A DNA stretch of 64,000 nt. Origin: Desmodus rotundus (Eukaryota; Chordata; Mammalia; Chiroptera; Phyllostomidae). The notes beneath the pieces are model-generated. The model was not told the origin of the DNA, did no database searches, and saw only the letters and a list, made by a program, of their open reading frames with translations. Shown here in pieces: positions 34,990-47,059 of this stretch. The stretch covers positions 24,115,735 through 24,179,734 of the forward strand of contig NC_071396.1 in NCBI RefSeq assembly GCF_022682495.2, given 5' to 3'. The position numbers and the translations under genes were made by a program. How positions within the stretch are numbered: the stretch's first letter is position 1; the number at the start of each line of letters is the position of its first letter.

Positions 34990-37900
34990 AAGTTTTACTC
35001 AGGAGCACACAAAGGATACAATTGTCTTTTCAATAATGAGGTTTCTCATGGAATTTTGACATTTCTGGGATTGCATTTTACTATGTGACTTTAGTGAAGG
35101 AGGCGCTCAATAGTGTTTGTTAAATTACTACATGCAAACCCCTAATCGACTATGACTCTCACTAACCACTCACTCTTTTCTTCATTCACCTGTCTCCCAT
35201 CATCTCAAGTATTTCACAAATGTCGTTGGCCACAGGGAGGAAGTTGCATCTGGATTAAAAAGGAAATATGTTTAAAATAGAATGCACTATTTTTTTCTGG
35301 ATAAATCTAAGAGCCACAAACCCACTATGTCATTATTTAAAGAAATTAATTACATAATTAATACCAAGCCCATCCTCTTGGTTCAGTGAGCAGCTGGGAC
35401 CAGTCTGAGTTGAAAGCATATCTCAGCCGCCCCCTCCATGCGTGTACATCCTCAGTGTCTGGCTGTCAGTTCCAGCAGGACCTGGGGCGCTGGCAGGGAA
35501 ATGACAAATAGCCTGCTTGGATTTTATGACTTTCTAGCCTTGGGATAACCCTTTATCTTCAAGTAGAGCTTTGGATTCAGCACAAGCTTGACCAGAGCCG
35601 CATCAAGGAGAGCCATTTCACCTGAGTAATCTTCCATCTCTGTCTCCTCCAGCCCAGTGAGTGGGCTCTCGGGCCTTTCTTAAAGGAAGCACTGAGGAAT
35701 CCCCTCGTTCCTCAGCCAAAGTGGTCCTAAGGTGAAACGGGATCGGAATGGTCTGGATTCAGTTTCCTTTATTATCTGACCACGTCTGACAATGACATGA
35801 ACCGTTCGGCCTTAGTCCAGGAGGTGCGTGAGCGTGCTGGGGAGATTTTGTTTCGGAAGGACTTGCTGTGAGCTGAGGGAGGCCAAACTGACGGGTTCTC
35901 ATGGAGTCGCGATCCCGCGATGCCGCTGTGATCTGTCTGTGCCTTCTTGACTGGCTCACTTGAACCAGTGTGTAGCCTTTTTTTTCTCTTACTAAAAATC
36001 GCCTACGTCTTTTCTTATACTTTGTCACGCTGCCAATGGCGTGTTTACATTGAAGGATTTAGGAAGATGACAACAAGGCATGGACATCCAGAACCAGAAT
36101 GAACACAGAGAAGGACAGCTCATTCACTGAAAGAGCAGATCCCTCCCTGCCCCTACAGTGCTGTTCTCACCGCCCCTGCTAAGGAATCCCCTCATCACGA
36201 AATGACTTCCCAGCAGACTAACCTCTGTGGGCTTCTGCTCTACGGCAGGATGGTATGGATATCCACCTGCTAGATCTAAGGTGCACAATGGTGAGTAAAT
36301 GAATATATTAGGTAAATGGAAAATTAAACAGAAAGCCAGAAACAACTTAAATCTGGTCAAAACTCTGCTAATCAATATATTCTGGGATTATCAGAAAGTC
36401 CTGCAAATATATTTAGTGATTCAGGAAAAAACAGCCATGAAATGAGTTCTGTACCAGTTCTGTGAATTTCTCTCAACTATTCCCAGAGGAGGCATCTCGC
36501 CGATGCACTTCCTGTGTGGTGTGTCTGTGCTATGAATCCCTCCTAGGTTTGCATCTCCCAGGTTTCCCTGCGTCTATGCTATGACACTGACATTCCTGGG
36601 CTGATAAAAACAACTTAAAAGCAAACGCAGAGTCAGCCCTTCCACTCACTACCCAAGGACTTTGACAAGGTATTCTTAGGGCACAGGTTACCCCTCAATG
36701 CCGGTTCCAGTTTCAATTCCAAGGTTCCAGCTTTAGATACTAATTGACCATTTGCCAACCTCATTGGGCCCCAAGTTTCTAAGAAAAGGGCACTGCTCAA
36801 TGTTTCCTAAAACATGAACTTCTGAAGGCCAGTTCCATGGGATAATAGAGTTCTGTGACCAAATAAATTTCAACGAGCAGGGTTAGCGTAGCTACAGCAC
36901 CCTCTTTTCTGATGACTTAAATGTGACTAAGGGGATATGTGAGTCTGTAAAAGAGCGTTACAGTGTGCAGCATTTCCCGACTTCTAGGATAATGGAAACT
37001 CCGGAGAAGTATCTCACGGGATTGGTGTTTGTAGCAAGGGACGTGCTTCGGGTCCTTTCAGACAAGATGATTTCTAAGACTCTTTCTTGTCCTGAATTCT
37101 CTGATAATCTCTGGTTCCCATGAAAACCAAGCTATTCTCCAGATACTTCCCATACACCTAGCTCTCAACATTCCTTTGTAAAATATATGACTCCTTTATG
37201 AGCATAAGGATCGCACGTGGCTTCCAGTGGGGAGCTGGGGGGTGGGGGGTTGTAGTGCATAAGAAGCATACAATTCAAGAAGAACGTTATACGCCATTTT
37301 AAATAACAGGTGTTATTACTAATGACTCTGATGTGGAACGCCAGTGAATAGAAGCACATAGGCAACACAATGGTAATCTCTACGAAATGCAGCTACCACC
37401 CAAACACCTAGAGATTCTTTCTACAGTAGCCATGTCTAAAAGACTCCAAGTCCTATGCTTTTCTTTCTCTCATGATTTTCCTTGAATATCAACGACAAAA
37501 TTGGGCCTCGCGGTTGGAGAGAGTGACTCATTTTGTCTAGCAACTGGATGCTGGTGAACAAATGAAGCCAATGGATAAACACAGTGATTTCTAGGGCTAA
37601 CGTTGGCTCTTTTAAAGAAATGTCACAGCACAACCAGACAATCCCATAAACTTTCAACGGTGACAGACACCCAGGAGCCTGCATTATTAAGGGCTTTATT
37701 TCATGCTATGAAGTCTTCAAGCAGATGTGGCGACAAATAATTGGGATAATTGAACTTATTACCGAGAAACTCATGAAATTAGGAAACTCCCTTAACCAAA
37801 GACGATTCATTTAGAAGCTCCCTTCTGGATTCCTGTAAGAAGAACAAGTATTTTCAGCCATATAGCACTTTTTTCCCCCTTTCTGGCACAAACTGATTTT

Positions 37901-38780
37901 TTTTCTCATGTTCTCCCAGTGGTCTCCATGTCTATTGATGGAGGGTTTCTTTCTTTACCTTACCCTACTGGAGTACGTCAAATGAACTGGTAATAGAATT
38001 AAAAATTGGATTTTTCTGGAAGATACCTTAATGGCGAAAAGGCAACGTAGCTAAACGTAGACAGAAATGGTGGAATGAAACCCGCTCAGAGCTGCACGCC
38101 AGCCCTGGGAAATGCGTCTGTCTCTTCTCAGGGTTTATGGTCACTGTACTTTTCATCAGATTTATGTGAAGTAATAGTCCATAATTTTCTTCATAGTTCT
38201 TCCTTTCTTTGGAAAAGGAAAGCCTCCTGAACAAATGAAATAATGGCACAGGCTACAAGCCCTCTTTTCCTCCCACTTGGCATCTTCCTTCTCCCTGCCA
38301 TGGACTTAAGAGTCTCTAGGTGTTCGCTGTCTTCTTAAAGTCTGATAGTCACGTGGTTTCAACAGTCCAAGCAAGTGGAAAGGATATACTTTGACAGATA
38401 CTTTGGTTCTAGTCCTGGATCTCCACTAACTAACCTCTAACAAGCTACATGAACTAGATCTTAATCTTTTTAGACCATTTCCCAATATAAAAAGTGAGGG
38501 TTTTGGGGAGGACTTTGGGAATGGGAAACTTGGTGAAGCCAGACATGCAGCTATCAACGGAGAAAGGGAAAGAATACAGCAGGGCGAGCGAGTCTCGAGA
38601 TGAATGGGACTGAGGTATGTGTGCTTCTCCATGTTGTGTCTTCGGGGTATATCTGAGTAGAGACATCCAATAGCTGCAAGATAAAACTGAACCCCAGTGG
38701 AGAGCGCCAGGCCAAAGGCGAGAGGTTTCGGAGTCCGTAACTATCGGCATTTTAAAAAATAATTACAACAGCAATGATAT
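34990..38780. other. Intronic sequence with no recognised gene
   Basis: Mostly single-copy-looking DNA. Short open frames on both strands have no domains. A G-rich run lies at 37232-37249. No RNA gene or transposon was recognised with confidence. Confidence 0.4.
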
Positions 38781-38794
38781 TAATACAAGTATAA

Positions 38795-39005
38795 TTTTAA
38801 GCACTTACTATGTGCAGGCGTTCAGTTACATGCACTTCACATTTGCGCCTATGTTATCTCCACTAATACCCAAGATACCAGTTTGATATGAACACTTCCC
38901 GTTCACAGAGGTGGTAACTAACAGCTTATGTAATTTACCCAGGGTTATGTTGTTAGTAAAAGTAAGTGTAGGAGCTGAGATTCAAACTCAAGTTTGTCTT
39001 AGTCT
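38795..39005 (-). repeat. MIR SINE, degraded
   Basis: Antisense MIR order: 'taagcacttactatgtgcaggcgttc', 'gttatctccactaatacc', 'taatttacccagggttatgttgttagtaa' and 'ctgagattcaaactcaag'. Confidence 0.6.
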
Positions 39006-39009
39006 TCAA

Positions 39010-40780
39010 AACTAGTCTTCTGTCTGTTTTTGCTTGTTAACTGCAACACTTCCGAGAATTCGAAAAGAAGAATGATTATAAAAAGGAAAGGTCCTAAAAA
39101 AAGAACTCAGGGACAACAAGAAAGACGCCCTTGGGAAATCCATGTTGAAGGGACAACTGTGCGAAAGAAGCATTTGCACGGGAGCCTTAGGGCAAAACGA
39201 GAGAAAGCAAAGCTCAGCCAAGGACCTCTCGGAATCCAATTGAAAGGGAATATTGAGAAGGAGGGAGGGACCTACGGTGTCAGCTGTGGCCAGGAGGAGT
39301 AGGATTAGGACTCAAGGGCATCCTTTGCGTTTGGATAATGAGTGATCCTTGTCAGAGCAGCAGGTGTCACAGGGGCCTCATTTCAAGAGACTGAAGGTTG
39401 AAAAGGATGTGAGAAATTGGCAATAAAGTCCAGGCTAGTCTTTCAAGAAAGTAGATTAGGAAGGGAAAACAAAAAAAACAGACCTGAATTTGAGCGGTTA
39501 AAAGAGAGGCAGCTCTAATGAAGATACCACATTACTCATCCGTTTATTAATTTGAATGAGACTTATGTACACATGTGTTTTTTAAACTGTAAGGGAAAAC
39601 TAGCAGAATACGTGAGGTTTAAATAATATAAGTGAGCGAATATAAGGAATTGAGTACCTGCAAGGTTTGTAAAGAAACAAGGATTTGGAAAGAGGCGGGA
39701 AAGAGGGGGCATGCAGCCAAATGCACACAGGTGGATGTGCTCTCCTTGGATTGGTCCGTGGTTCATTTGCTTCTGACCCCAGAGAAAACGTGTAGGGGTG
39801 GAAGAATACATTGGTACGCTGGTCGGAAGAGCAGTTAATCCTTGTGCCTGAGCAATTCAAGGTTCTCGATCTAGTAGGGGCTGTGGTAGTTTCTCCCAGA
39901 ATAGGGAGGTAACGTGTTGAAAAGATGCGTTGGAGTTGACGAGAAAGTCCCAGCTGGCGCTGGATCTGGAAGACATCTGTAGTCACATGCACGAGGGTAC
40001 CATCCCCAGGAGCAAAGTGGGTTTACAAGAGGCAAACATCGAACCTTGGAGGAAACTGATATTTGGGATGAGAAGACAAAATTCCTTCAAAGGAGAAAGA
40101 GAGGTTTGGAAGGAGGAGCACCAAGAATCCAAGCTCAGCAGAAGTACCAGGGATTGGAGGGCTAAACAAACTGTATTGCCACATGTTAGAGAAGACAGAA
40201 TTGGAATGACCAATCAATTCCTAAAAAGCAGATACCTGAATTAAAGCAGTTTTGGTTATGCTGTGGTAGAAAAAACAAATAAAGAGCCCCCCTTTCCCCC
40301 CCCAGACCAGAAAGCTAGAACAGGCTTTGGAAAGTACAGCCAGCCTCCCTCCCTCCTTCCTTTCTTTATTTACCTCTTTCACGTGTTAAAATTAAATGGA
40401 AGCTATTTGAATATATTTAAAATTGAGAGCAAAAATAGGGTGAGTATGAAACTAGAGGAAAGAAAGAAAATGTTACACGTGATTCAGAGTCTACGTCCTG
40501 AAGTGGGAAGTGGGGAGAATTGCTAGTTGGGGAGGGAGGTAAACTGTAAGCGTGAGGGAATCCGTGCATGGCTGCTGCCCTGTTCTCGGGCACTGTCTAC
40601 GAGAACACAGGTAGTGGGGAGAGTCTGAGAAGCATCATAAACACAGGAAACAACGCGGTAGAAAAAGGGCAAGGGAGCTTATGCCCAAGGAAACAGCGGA
40701 GTTCAGCAACCTCTACAAAAAGTGAGGGTGGACTTTTCTGTTGTCAAAATGGAAAAACATCAATAAAATAAGTGCTGTCC
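39010..40780. other. Intronic sequence, partly ancient repeat-like
   Basis: Purine-rich stretches at 39090-39300 and 39900-40240 look like very old LINE debris but could not be assigned. Open frames here are repeat-like or random. Confidence 0.3.
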
Positions 40781-40786
40781 CTGGCT

Positions 40787-40945
40787 GGGTGGCTCAGTTG
40801 GTTGGAGCATCACTCACACCAAAAGGTTGTGGGTCACCATTGGGCATGTATGGGAGGCAACCAATAGATGTTTTTCACATCTCTCTCTCTCTCTCTCTCA
40901 TCCCGTCAAAGCAATACCAACATATCCTCGGGTGAGGATTAAGAA
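40787..40945 (+). mobile_element. Bat tRNA-derived SINE, variant subfamily
   Basis: The head 'ccctggctgggtggctcagttgg' is tRNA-like. The body is shortened ('gggcatgtatgggaggcaacc'), a (CT)n run lies at 40880-40899, and it ends with 'atatcctcgggtgaggattaa', the mirror of the motif beside the tail of the SINE at 627. It is a different subfamily from the copy at 10101. Confidence 0.8.
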
Positions 40946-40949
40946 ATAA

Positions 40950-41225
40950 TAATATAAATTCTGTAGAATACGCATAGTTTATGCGATCACTTCCGTAATG
41001 TTTCTCTACAGACTTTTGCTACAGGCATTGAATCCTGAAATGATTGACAGACTGCAACGCCCCAATAAAAAGACCGAGTTCTGCTTCATTAAACTAAGAA
41101 AACATTAAACCTCCCCAGATTTCATGTGTTTGAAACAATGGAATTTTAAATTCAATAAGGAGAGAGAAGAACAATTTGAAGGAGAATTGTCTAGAAAGTA
41201 AAATTCCCTGGCCACACTGACCCTA
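40950..41225. other. Intronic sequence with no recognised feature
   Basis: Short unique-looking segment ending at the insertion site of the half-L1 copy B. Confidence 0.4.
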
Positions 41226-41242
41226 AACTTACTCTTATTTCT

Positions 41243-43085
41243 TTTTTTTTTTTTTTTTTTTAATAGTATTTTTTTTTTAATATATTTATTGATTATGCTA
41301 TTACAGTTGTCCTATTTCCCGCCCCACTCCACTCCATCCTGCCCACCCCCCTCCCTCCCACATTCCCCCCCTATAGTTCATGTCCATAGGTCATACTTAT
41401 AAGTTCTTTGGCTTCTACATTTCCTACACTATTTTTACCCTCCCCCTGTCTATTTTCCACCTATCATCTATGCTACTTATTCTCTGTACCTTTCCCCCTC
41501 TCTCCCCCTCCCACTCCCTTAATGACAACCCTCATGTTCTAGTTGTTTGCCTAGTTTGCTCTCGTTTTTGTTTTATGTGTGGCCATTAATAACTGTGAGT
41601 TTGCTGTCATTTTTACTGTTCCAATTTTTGATCTTCTTTTTCTTAGGTAACTCCCTTTAACATTTCATATAATAAGGGCTTGGTGATGATGAGCTTCTTT
41701 AACTTGACCTTATCTGAGAAGCACTTTATCTTCCCTTCCATTCTAAGTGATAGCTTTGCTGGATACAGTAATCTTGGATGTAGGTCCTTGTGTTTAATCT
41801 TGGGTAATGTAATTATGATGTGCCTTGGTGTGTTCCTCCTTGGGTCCAGCTTCTTTGGGAGACTCTGAGCTTCCTGGACTTCCCGGAAGTCTATTTCCTT
41901 TGCCAGATTAGGGAAGTTCTCCTTCATTATTTGTTCAAATAAGTTTTCAATTTTTTGTTCTTCCTCTTCTCCTTCTGGTACCCCTATAATTCGGATGTGG
42001 GAACGTTTCAAGGCGTCCGGAAGGTTCCTAAGCCTCTCCTCATTTTTCCAAGTTCTTGTTTCTTCATTCTTTTCTGTTTGGATGTTTGTTTCTTCCTTCT
42101 GGTCCACACCATTGATTTGAGTCCCAGTTTCCTTCTCATCACTATTGGTTCCCTGTACATTTTCCTTTGTTTCTCCTAGCATAGGCTTCATTTTTTCATC
42201 TGTTTTTCGAATAGATTCAACCAAGTCTGTGAGCATATTGATAACCAGTGCTTTGAACTGTGCATCCGATAGGTTGGCTATCTCTTCCTCGCTTAGTTGT
42301 ATTTTTTCTGGAGCTTTGAAGTGTTCTGTCATTTGGGCCATTTTTTTTTTGTCTTGGCGCGTCTGTTACTTTAAGGGGCGGAGCCTTAGGTGTTCACCAG
42401 GGCGGGGTAACGCTGGTCGCTGCGCTGTGACGCTGTACGAGGGGGAGGGGCCGAGTGGGAGCAATGGCGCCCGCCTCACTCTCCTCCGGATTTCAATCCT
42501 TCACTCCGCTACCCACAATCAAACTGGGCCACTCTGGTGCTGGTTCCCGAGTAAGTGGGCCTGTGCACACTCTAGGCCCCTGTGGGTCTCTCCAACAACC
42601 TCTCCTGTGAGGCTGGGAGTCTCTCCTGCTGCCGCCCCAACCCCCAGGGTCGCTTTCAATCAGAGGTTTGAGGCTTTATTTCCTGGAGCTGGAGCCCTGG
42701 ATTACGCGGTCTGCTCCCCGCCGTTCGTCAGGTTTATCTGTGGGCAAATTTGGTGCTGCGGGGTGCTACCCGCTGCTCTGCCTGCCCCACTCTCCGCCAC
42801 TCTGAGTCCGGCCCTCTGGGTTTATCTGCGCAGATGTGGGGCCGCAGGGTCTGCTAGTGCTCGGACTGCCTGCGCCATTTGTCCCACACTCCGCCAGTCT
42901 CAGTCCCGCCACAGCCACTCGAGTCCTCTCCACCCCGGTGCCCGTCTCCGCCCCTCCTACCAGTCTGGATGAATGGTTATTTTCTATTTTCTTGGCGTTG
43001 GTCCCCCTTGCTGTTCGATTCTCTGTCAGTTCTGGTTGTGCGAGGAGGCGCAGTGTGTCTACCTACGCCGCCATCTTGGTTCTCC
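41243..43085 (-). mobile_element. ORF1-only LINE (HAL1-type half-L1), copy B, young-looking
   Basis: A complete 1.84-kb insertion in antisense, bounded by a perfect 17-bp target-site duplication (aacttactcttatttct at 41226-41242 and 43086-43102). On the minus strand it has a 5' end 'gagaaccaagatggcggcg', a GC-rich 5' region (43085-42342) with GC-box-like sequence, one ORF1 (42341-41643), and a 3' tail of about 380 bp that is G-rich and ends in a 20-base poly-A. ORF2 is absent, so endonuclease and reverse transcriptase would have to come from L1. The 3' tail has a block close to the L1 'atggacatggac' block, consistent with L1 descent. Confidence 0.92.
41643..42341 (-). CDS. L1 ORF1p-like RNA-binding protein of half-L1 copy B (open, with internal deletion)
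   Basis: An uninterrupted 232-codon frame from ATG at 42341 to a TAA at 41643. Residues 1-40 hold MAQMTEHFKAPEKIQLSEEE and NLSDAQFKALVINML; a coiled coil follows to about residue 110. Then comes the RRM-like region (LPDALKRSHIRIIGVPEGEEEE, KIENLFEQIMKENFPNL, about 103-145) and the C-terminal domain (HIIITLPKIKHKDLHPRLLYPAKL, about 172-198). Compared with the L1 ORF1 at 8650-9024, about 47 residues between the K(I/L)K and DL(H/Q)PRLLYP motifs are missing, in frame. This would remove much of the nucleic-acid-binding C-terminal domain. It is a transposon frame, not a host gene; translation is not shown. Confidence 0.75.
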   Translation of the reverse strand: MAQMTEHFKAPEKIQLSEEEIANLSDAQFKALVINMLTDLVESIRKTDEKMKPMLGETKENVQGTNSDEKETGTQINGVDQKEETNIQTEKNEETRTWKNEERLRNLPDALKRSHIRIIGVPEGEEEEQKIENLFEQIMKENFPNLAKEIDFREVQEAQSLPKKLDPRRNTPRHIIITLPKIKHKDLHPRLLYPAKLSLRMEGKIKCFSDKVKLKKLIITKPLLYEMLKGVT

Positions 43086-43102
43086 AACTTACTCTTATTT
43101 CT

Positions 43103-46100
43103 AACCTACAAAGTTCAGGAGTTCAGCTTGAATCTGCCCCCCAATTACTCAGGTCTGTGGCTCTGTCTTGACTCCTGGACATTTTCTTCTCTTGAGAATG
43201 CTTCTTCGCTGTTTATTGATAGATTATTCCCCTAAGCATGGCAAGCTGTTGAAGTGGATCTAAGAGGAGGTACCTTTCTTAACTTCAGTACCTGGGAGAT
43301 GTTTCTGAGAGCACGGGATCTTCGATTTCCCCCCGCCCCCCGCATTTGTACTGAAGACGTGTAAAGGCCCTTTAGAATGGAGTTAGGTAGACAGCCTGTA
43401 CTCGACACTACCTTAAAAAAATACGTATGAAATTGAGTGAAAGACTCTGGGTGTGTGTCTCTCCAAAACTGAATCTGAAACTTGGCACGCTGGCAAGAAG
43501 TGCTTTGAAACATCTCTCGAATGAACAATTTTTAGATATTGCATTTTAGAAATGAAATAACAGTATCAGATAATTGGCAGCAAAGTCATTTTCCCAAGTA
43601 CCAATGCCAAGCGCATGGCAGACATCCATTAGGAGTTGACAGAGATCAAAAGGGGCTGAGACACCATCTCATGCTTATAGAATTTCAGAATTAGAGACAC
43701 TTGGAAGGGAAAAGTTAGCATCATTTGCCATGTTAAAGCCAAAGCCTGCCTTTCCTGACACGGGGCCCCAGTCATTCCATCCTCATTCACCGCTCCCTCT
43801 GGGTTTCTTACAATGCCACACTGGTCAAAACCGAATGCCTCGGTCCACTTACAGAGGCTGACTTGGGCTCTTCCTATCACTGACAAGTCTTTTTGTATGT
43901 GCCTGGCCAGCCGGGATTTCTTCCCCTTCTCCAGACCCATTCTCTGAGCTTGCAAGGGTGAGCCATCTAAAATAACTCAGAAAAAGAGAGAAACATATCT
44001 ACCTACGACTTCTAGAAGAGAGAGTTGCCGAACACCTCTCTCCTTCCCTGGACCCCTACCCAGAGCCCTCATGTCTTCTATTTTTGGATCTTACCTCATC
44101 TCTGATCATTCAGAACACAGGCTCTTGAACAGAATGAATTTATGAATTGATGCGTGGTTTCAAAATATGCGTAAGCACTTCTAGGACCTTGGAAGACCTT
44201 CCTGCAATAACAGAATCAGACTCCCTGGAACGCAAAACTCACATGTACACGGTGAAGAATGACTTGGAGCTAATAGCAGGCTTTGAGGACGGATAGAGGA
44301 AAAGGGCAATTGACTTGTCATATTAAACTCCGTGTAACGTGAATGAAGTGGAGCTTTTAAACTGCAGTGTTATTGTGAATTTTCCAGTAATCTCCATCTC
44401 CGAATTGCAAATACTGGAAACTCATTCTGCCTTCCTGCTTCACACTGACGGGGACACTTGGCTTGCCCACATCTGAGATCTTGTGGCTTTTTTTTTTTTT
44501 TCATTCTGTTGTGGATGCCTCCTCTTTTGTTTTCTCAGAATGTAAATATTTGCTCTGTCTGCATTCTAATTGCTAGTCCTGGGTGTCTTGTTGAGGATGA
44601 AGGCTGCGGTCACTCAGATGCCTCAGGAACCCTTGCTATGTGCTGGGATTTCGTGTCTTATGACAGGAGCTTGGCAAGCCGGCAGCCACCCGGTTCTGTG
44701 CCCCTGACTAAACTGCAGTTATGGCTCTCATTGAAACCCGGTATTATTTTATTCCTCTCTGCAGAGAGGAAACCCAGAACTATCATTCTGTACACACACC
44801 AAACCACAGGAGCCTGGGTGAGGGTCTATAATGACAAGGGCCTCCTACACAGCACATTTGCAAGCTTTCTGCTAATTACATTAATTTTCTTTGTCTAGAC
44901 TAACTTATTGCGTTGAAGAGCTCCTTTTCTAAGGAGGGGGGCGGCGGAGAGCAGGGCATCGTAAGTCCTGCAATTCCTGCCAAGTGAAAAGGAGAGAAAA
45001 ACAAGAATAGAACCAAGAAAACAAAACAGAACCAGAAGATTTGCCCTTGAATGGGCTGTTTCCTAGAGCACACGCTGGTGGCAACTCATCTGGGAGTCTG
45101 TGTTTTAGAGGGACTGGAATCACTACCGTTCATACAATAGCAGAGAATGCCTTAAACAACATAGGAGCCTACAGACGAAAGATGCTAAGAGGAGACAGTT
45201 ACTAAGCAGGAAAATGGCTCTGGTCGGTCTACTTCCTACATGACCAGCAAGAACGAGAATTCTCCTGTTTTGTGCAAATCTCCCCAGTTTGTCTTTTCAG
45301 ATTGAAAGAAAATAGACTCGCGTGGAATGTCCTGGCTTCTCCTTGGCTTGTGCCTGCGATGAATAGTAGGGAAATTGAGTATCTACGCCATGAGCTGTTT
45401 TGAAAACTTTCCTCGGACAAAAGGGTGGGATCAGCTGAAAGGGCAGAAGGTTGCAAATTTTCTCCATTCTTAAAAGCCTGCTGTTGGTATTTCCCGGTAG
45501 CATGGCCTGAAGGCTAGGGAGGCTGACCCCAAAGGGGCCCACAGATTGCCACAGTGGATTGAAAGACCATAGGGCTAGCCTGGCCCCTCCTGGGCTGGAG
45601 CTGTGCCCTTAGTGGCCAGCAAGCCACAGCCTTGAGGACTCAGGTCCTGGCTGGGAGCCTCAGAAACTCTCTCTTCCTGTGAGACGTTCTTTTCAGCCAG
45701 CTTCTCTAGTCCCTGCTGGTTAACTCCCTTCCTACCTCTTCTCTGTTAGTTCCATTGCGTTTTCTTCCCCACTTGCCACGTTCAAGGACTTACTGGTTTC
45801 CTGGGATAATGATAGTATGTTTCACTTCACTGCTGCCTTTTGTCTCCATTATGTTTCCCGCGATGGATCTAACTTTGAGTTTGTTCAAACTGACTTCAGT
45901 GGGCCCAAAATAGGAAGGTGCCGTATCCCTCACCTCTTTATAAATTGTGCACAGTAAAGGCAGTTTCCTTGAACTGGCTACACTGACAAATCCTTAAACT
46001 GGGTGTGAATTAAAGTAGTGCTACTGTATTCTTTCCAGCAGGACAAGGAAACGACTTGAGTTTCTGTTTGTAATGACTTGTCAAGATCAAGGTCATTGAC

Positions 46101-46225
46101 GGCCCACAGTGTGCTGTGTATCTCTGGCCCTGGGCTGGGCGCAGATCTGCCGCTCTCCTCGTCACTTCTTTCTGCAGGTGCCTGCTCTCGGCCCCATTTC
46201 TGGGAGAAGACATTATGCATTATTT
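43103..46225. other. Intronic sequence with no recognised gene
   Basis: No convincing repeat or coding feature. Open frames, the longest being 44458-44898 (146 aa), lack recognisable domains. A T-run lies at 44488-44501. Confidence 0.4.
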
Positions 46226-46228
46226 AGA

Positions 46229-46436
46229 TCAGTGGCTTTCAGCCGGGCATGGCTTTCCCCGCGGGGGACATTTGTCAATGTTCGAAGCCATCTTTGGTGG
46301 TCACTACTGGAGAGCGAAGTGCTCCTAGAATCTAGAGGGCAGAGCCCAGGGATGCCATGGAACATGCACAAAACGGCTTGTCACACAAAGAATTATCTTG
46401 TCCCCGACATCAGCAGTGTCGGGATTGAGGAACCGT
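46229..46436 (+). repeat. MER20 hAT element
   Basis: Sense MER20 blocks in order: 'cagtggctttcagccgggcatggctttccccgcgggggacatttgtcaatg', 'agccatctttggtggtcactactgg', 'ctagagggcagagcccagggatgcc' and 'acaaagaattatcttgtccccgacatcagcagtgtcgggattgagg'. A second copy, in the opposite orientation, is at 28632-28850. Confidence 0.8.
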
Positions 46437-46794
46437 AAACTCAGTGGACTGGTTTGCCTCTCACTCACGTCTCCCCACACGTGTGGGATTCAGAGCTATC
46501 CCTGTCCACTCTCTACAGCGATTGATTCAGCATTTTCATTTCTTAGGAGTATTTTTTCTTGTAGTGACCAATAACCATGTATTATTCTCACTCAGGTTTG
46601 CCCGAGTTGGAGTCATCTGAAGCTTTGGCATAAGAAGACTATGAGTAAGTTAATCTGTAATAAAACTTTGTTTATGCTTTTGATTTGGGACAAGACATCA
46701 TAATTTATTATGCTTTGTAAGTTCTTATCTTTATGTGCATTCTAGTAAACTGGAGGTTCTTGCCAAATTATTCATCATCTCTGAGGGAAGAAAG

Positions 46795-47055
46795 ATCTCC
46801 CTCTACTCTTATAAATTCTACAAGATCCAACCCAAAATTTGCCTGCTCTGTGCAGCCCCTATTTTTCCTGCCTGTACATTCTCCAGCTCGCAGTAAAACA
46901 TCAGTTCCTCTGTGGAGCCTCCCAAAATGTCCTAGACTGGTTTCCTGCCAGGGGTTCGAGGGCATTTTCTAGATGACTGAATCACGATTATTTGTCTGTA
47001 ACTTATCTCCCCCACCAGACAGTGAATTAGCTGAGGCTGGAACAGGATTGCCGCA
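46795..47055 (+). repeat. L2 LINE 3' end
   Basis: Diverged L2: 'gtacattctccagctcg' region followed by 'ctgtaacttatctcccccaccagacagtgaattagctgaggctggaacaggattg', which is the typical L2 terminus. Confidence 0.5.
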
Positions 47056-47059
47056 CCTC

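Noticed and set aside
42145..42972. Plus-strand frame of 275 codons, the longest in the window
   Set aside because: It is antisense to the half-L1 ORF1 and its GC-rich 5' region. The translation is proline/serine/alanine-rich without a domain.
44458..44898. Plus-strand frame of 146 codons
   Set aside because: Starts beside a T-run, which gives an artificial hydrophobic segment; no family signature and no flanking splice or promoter evidence.
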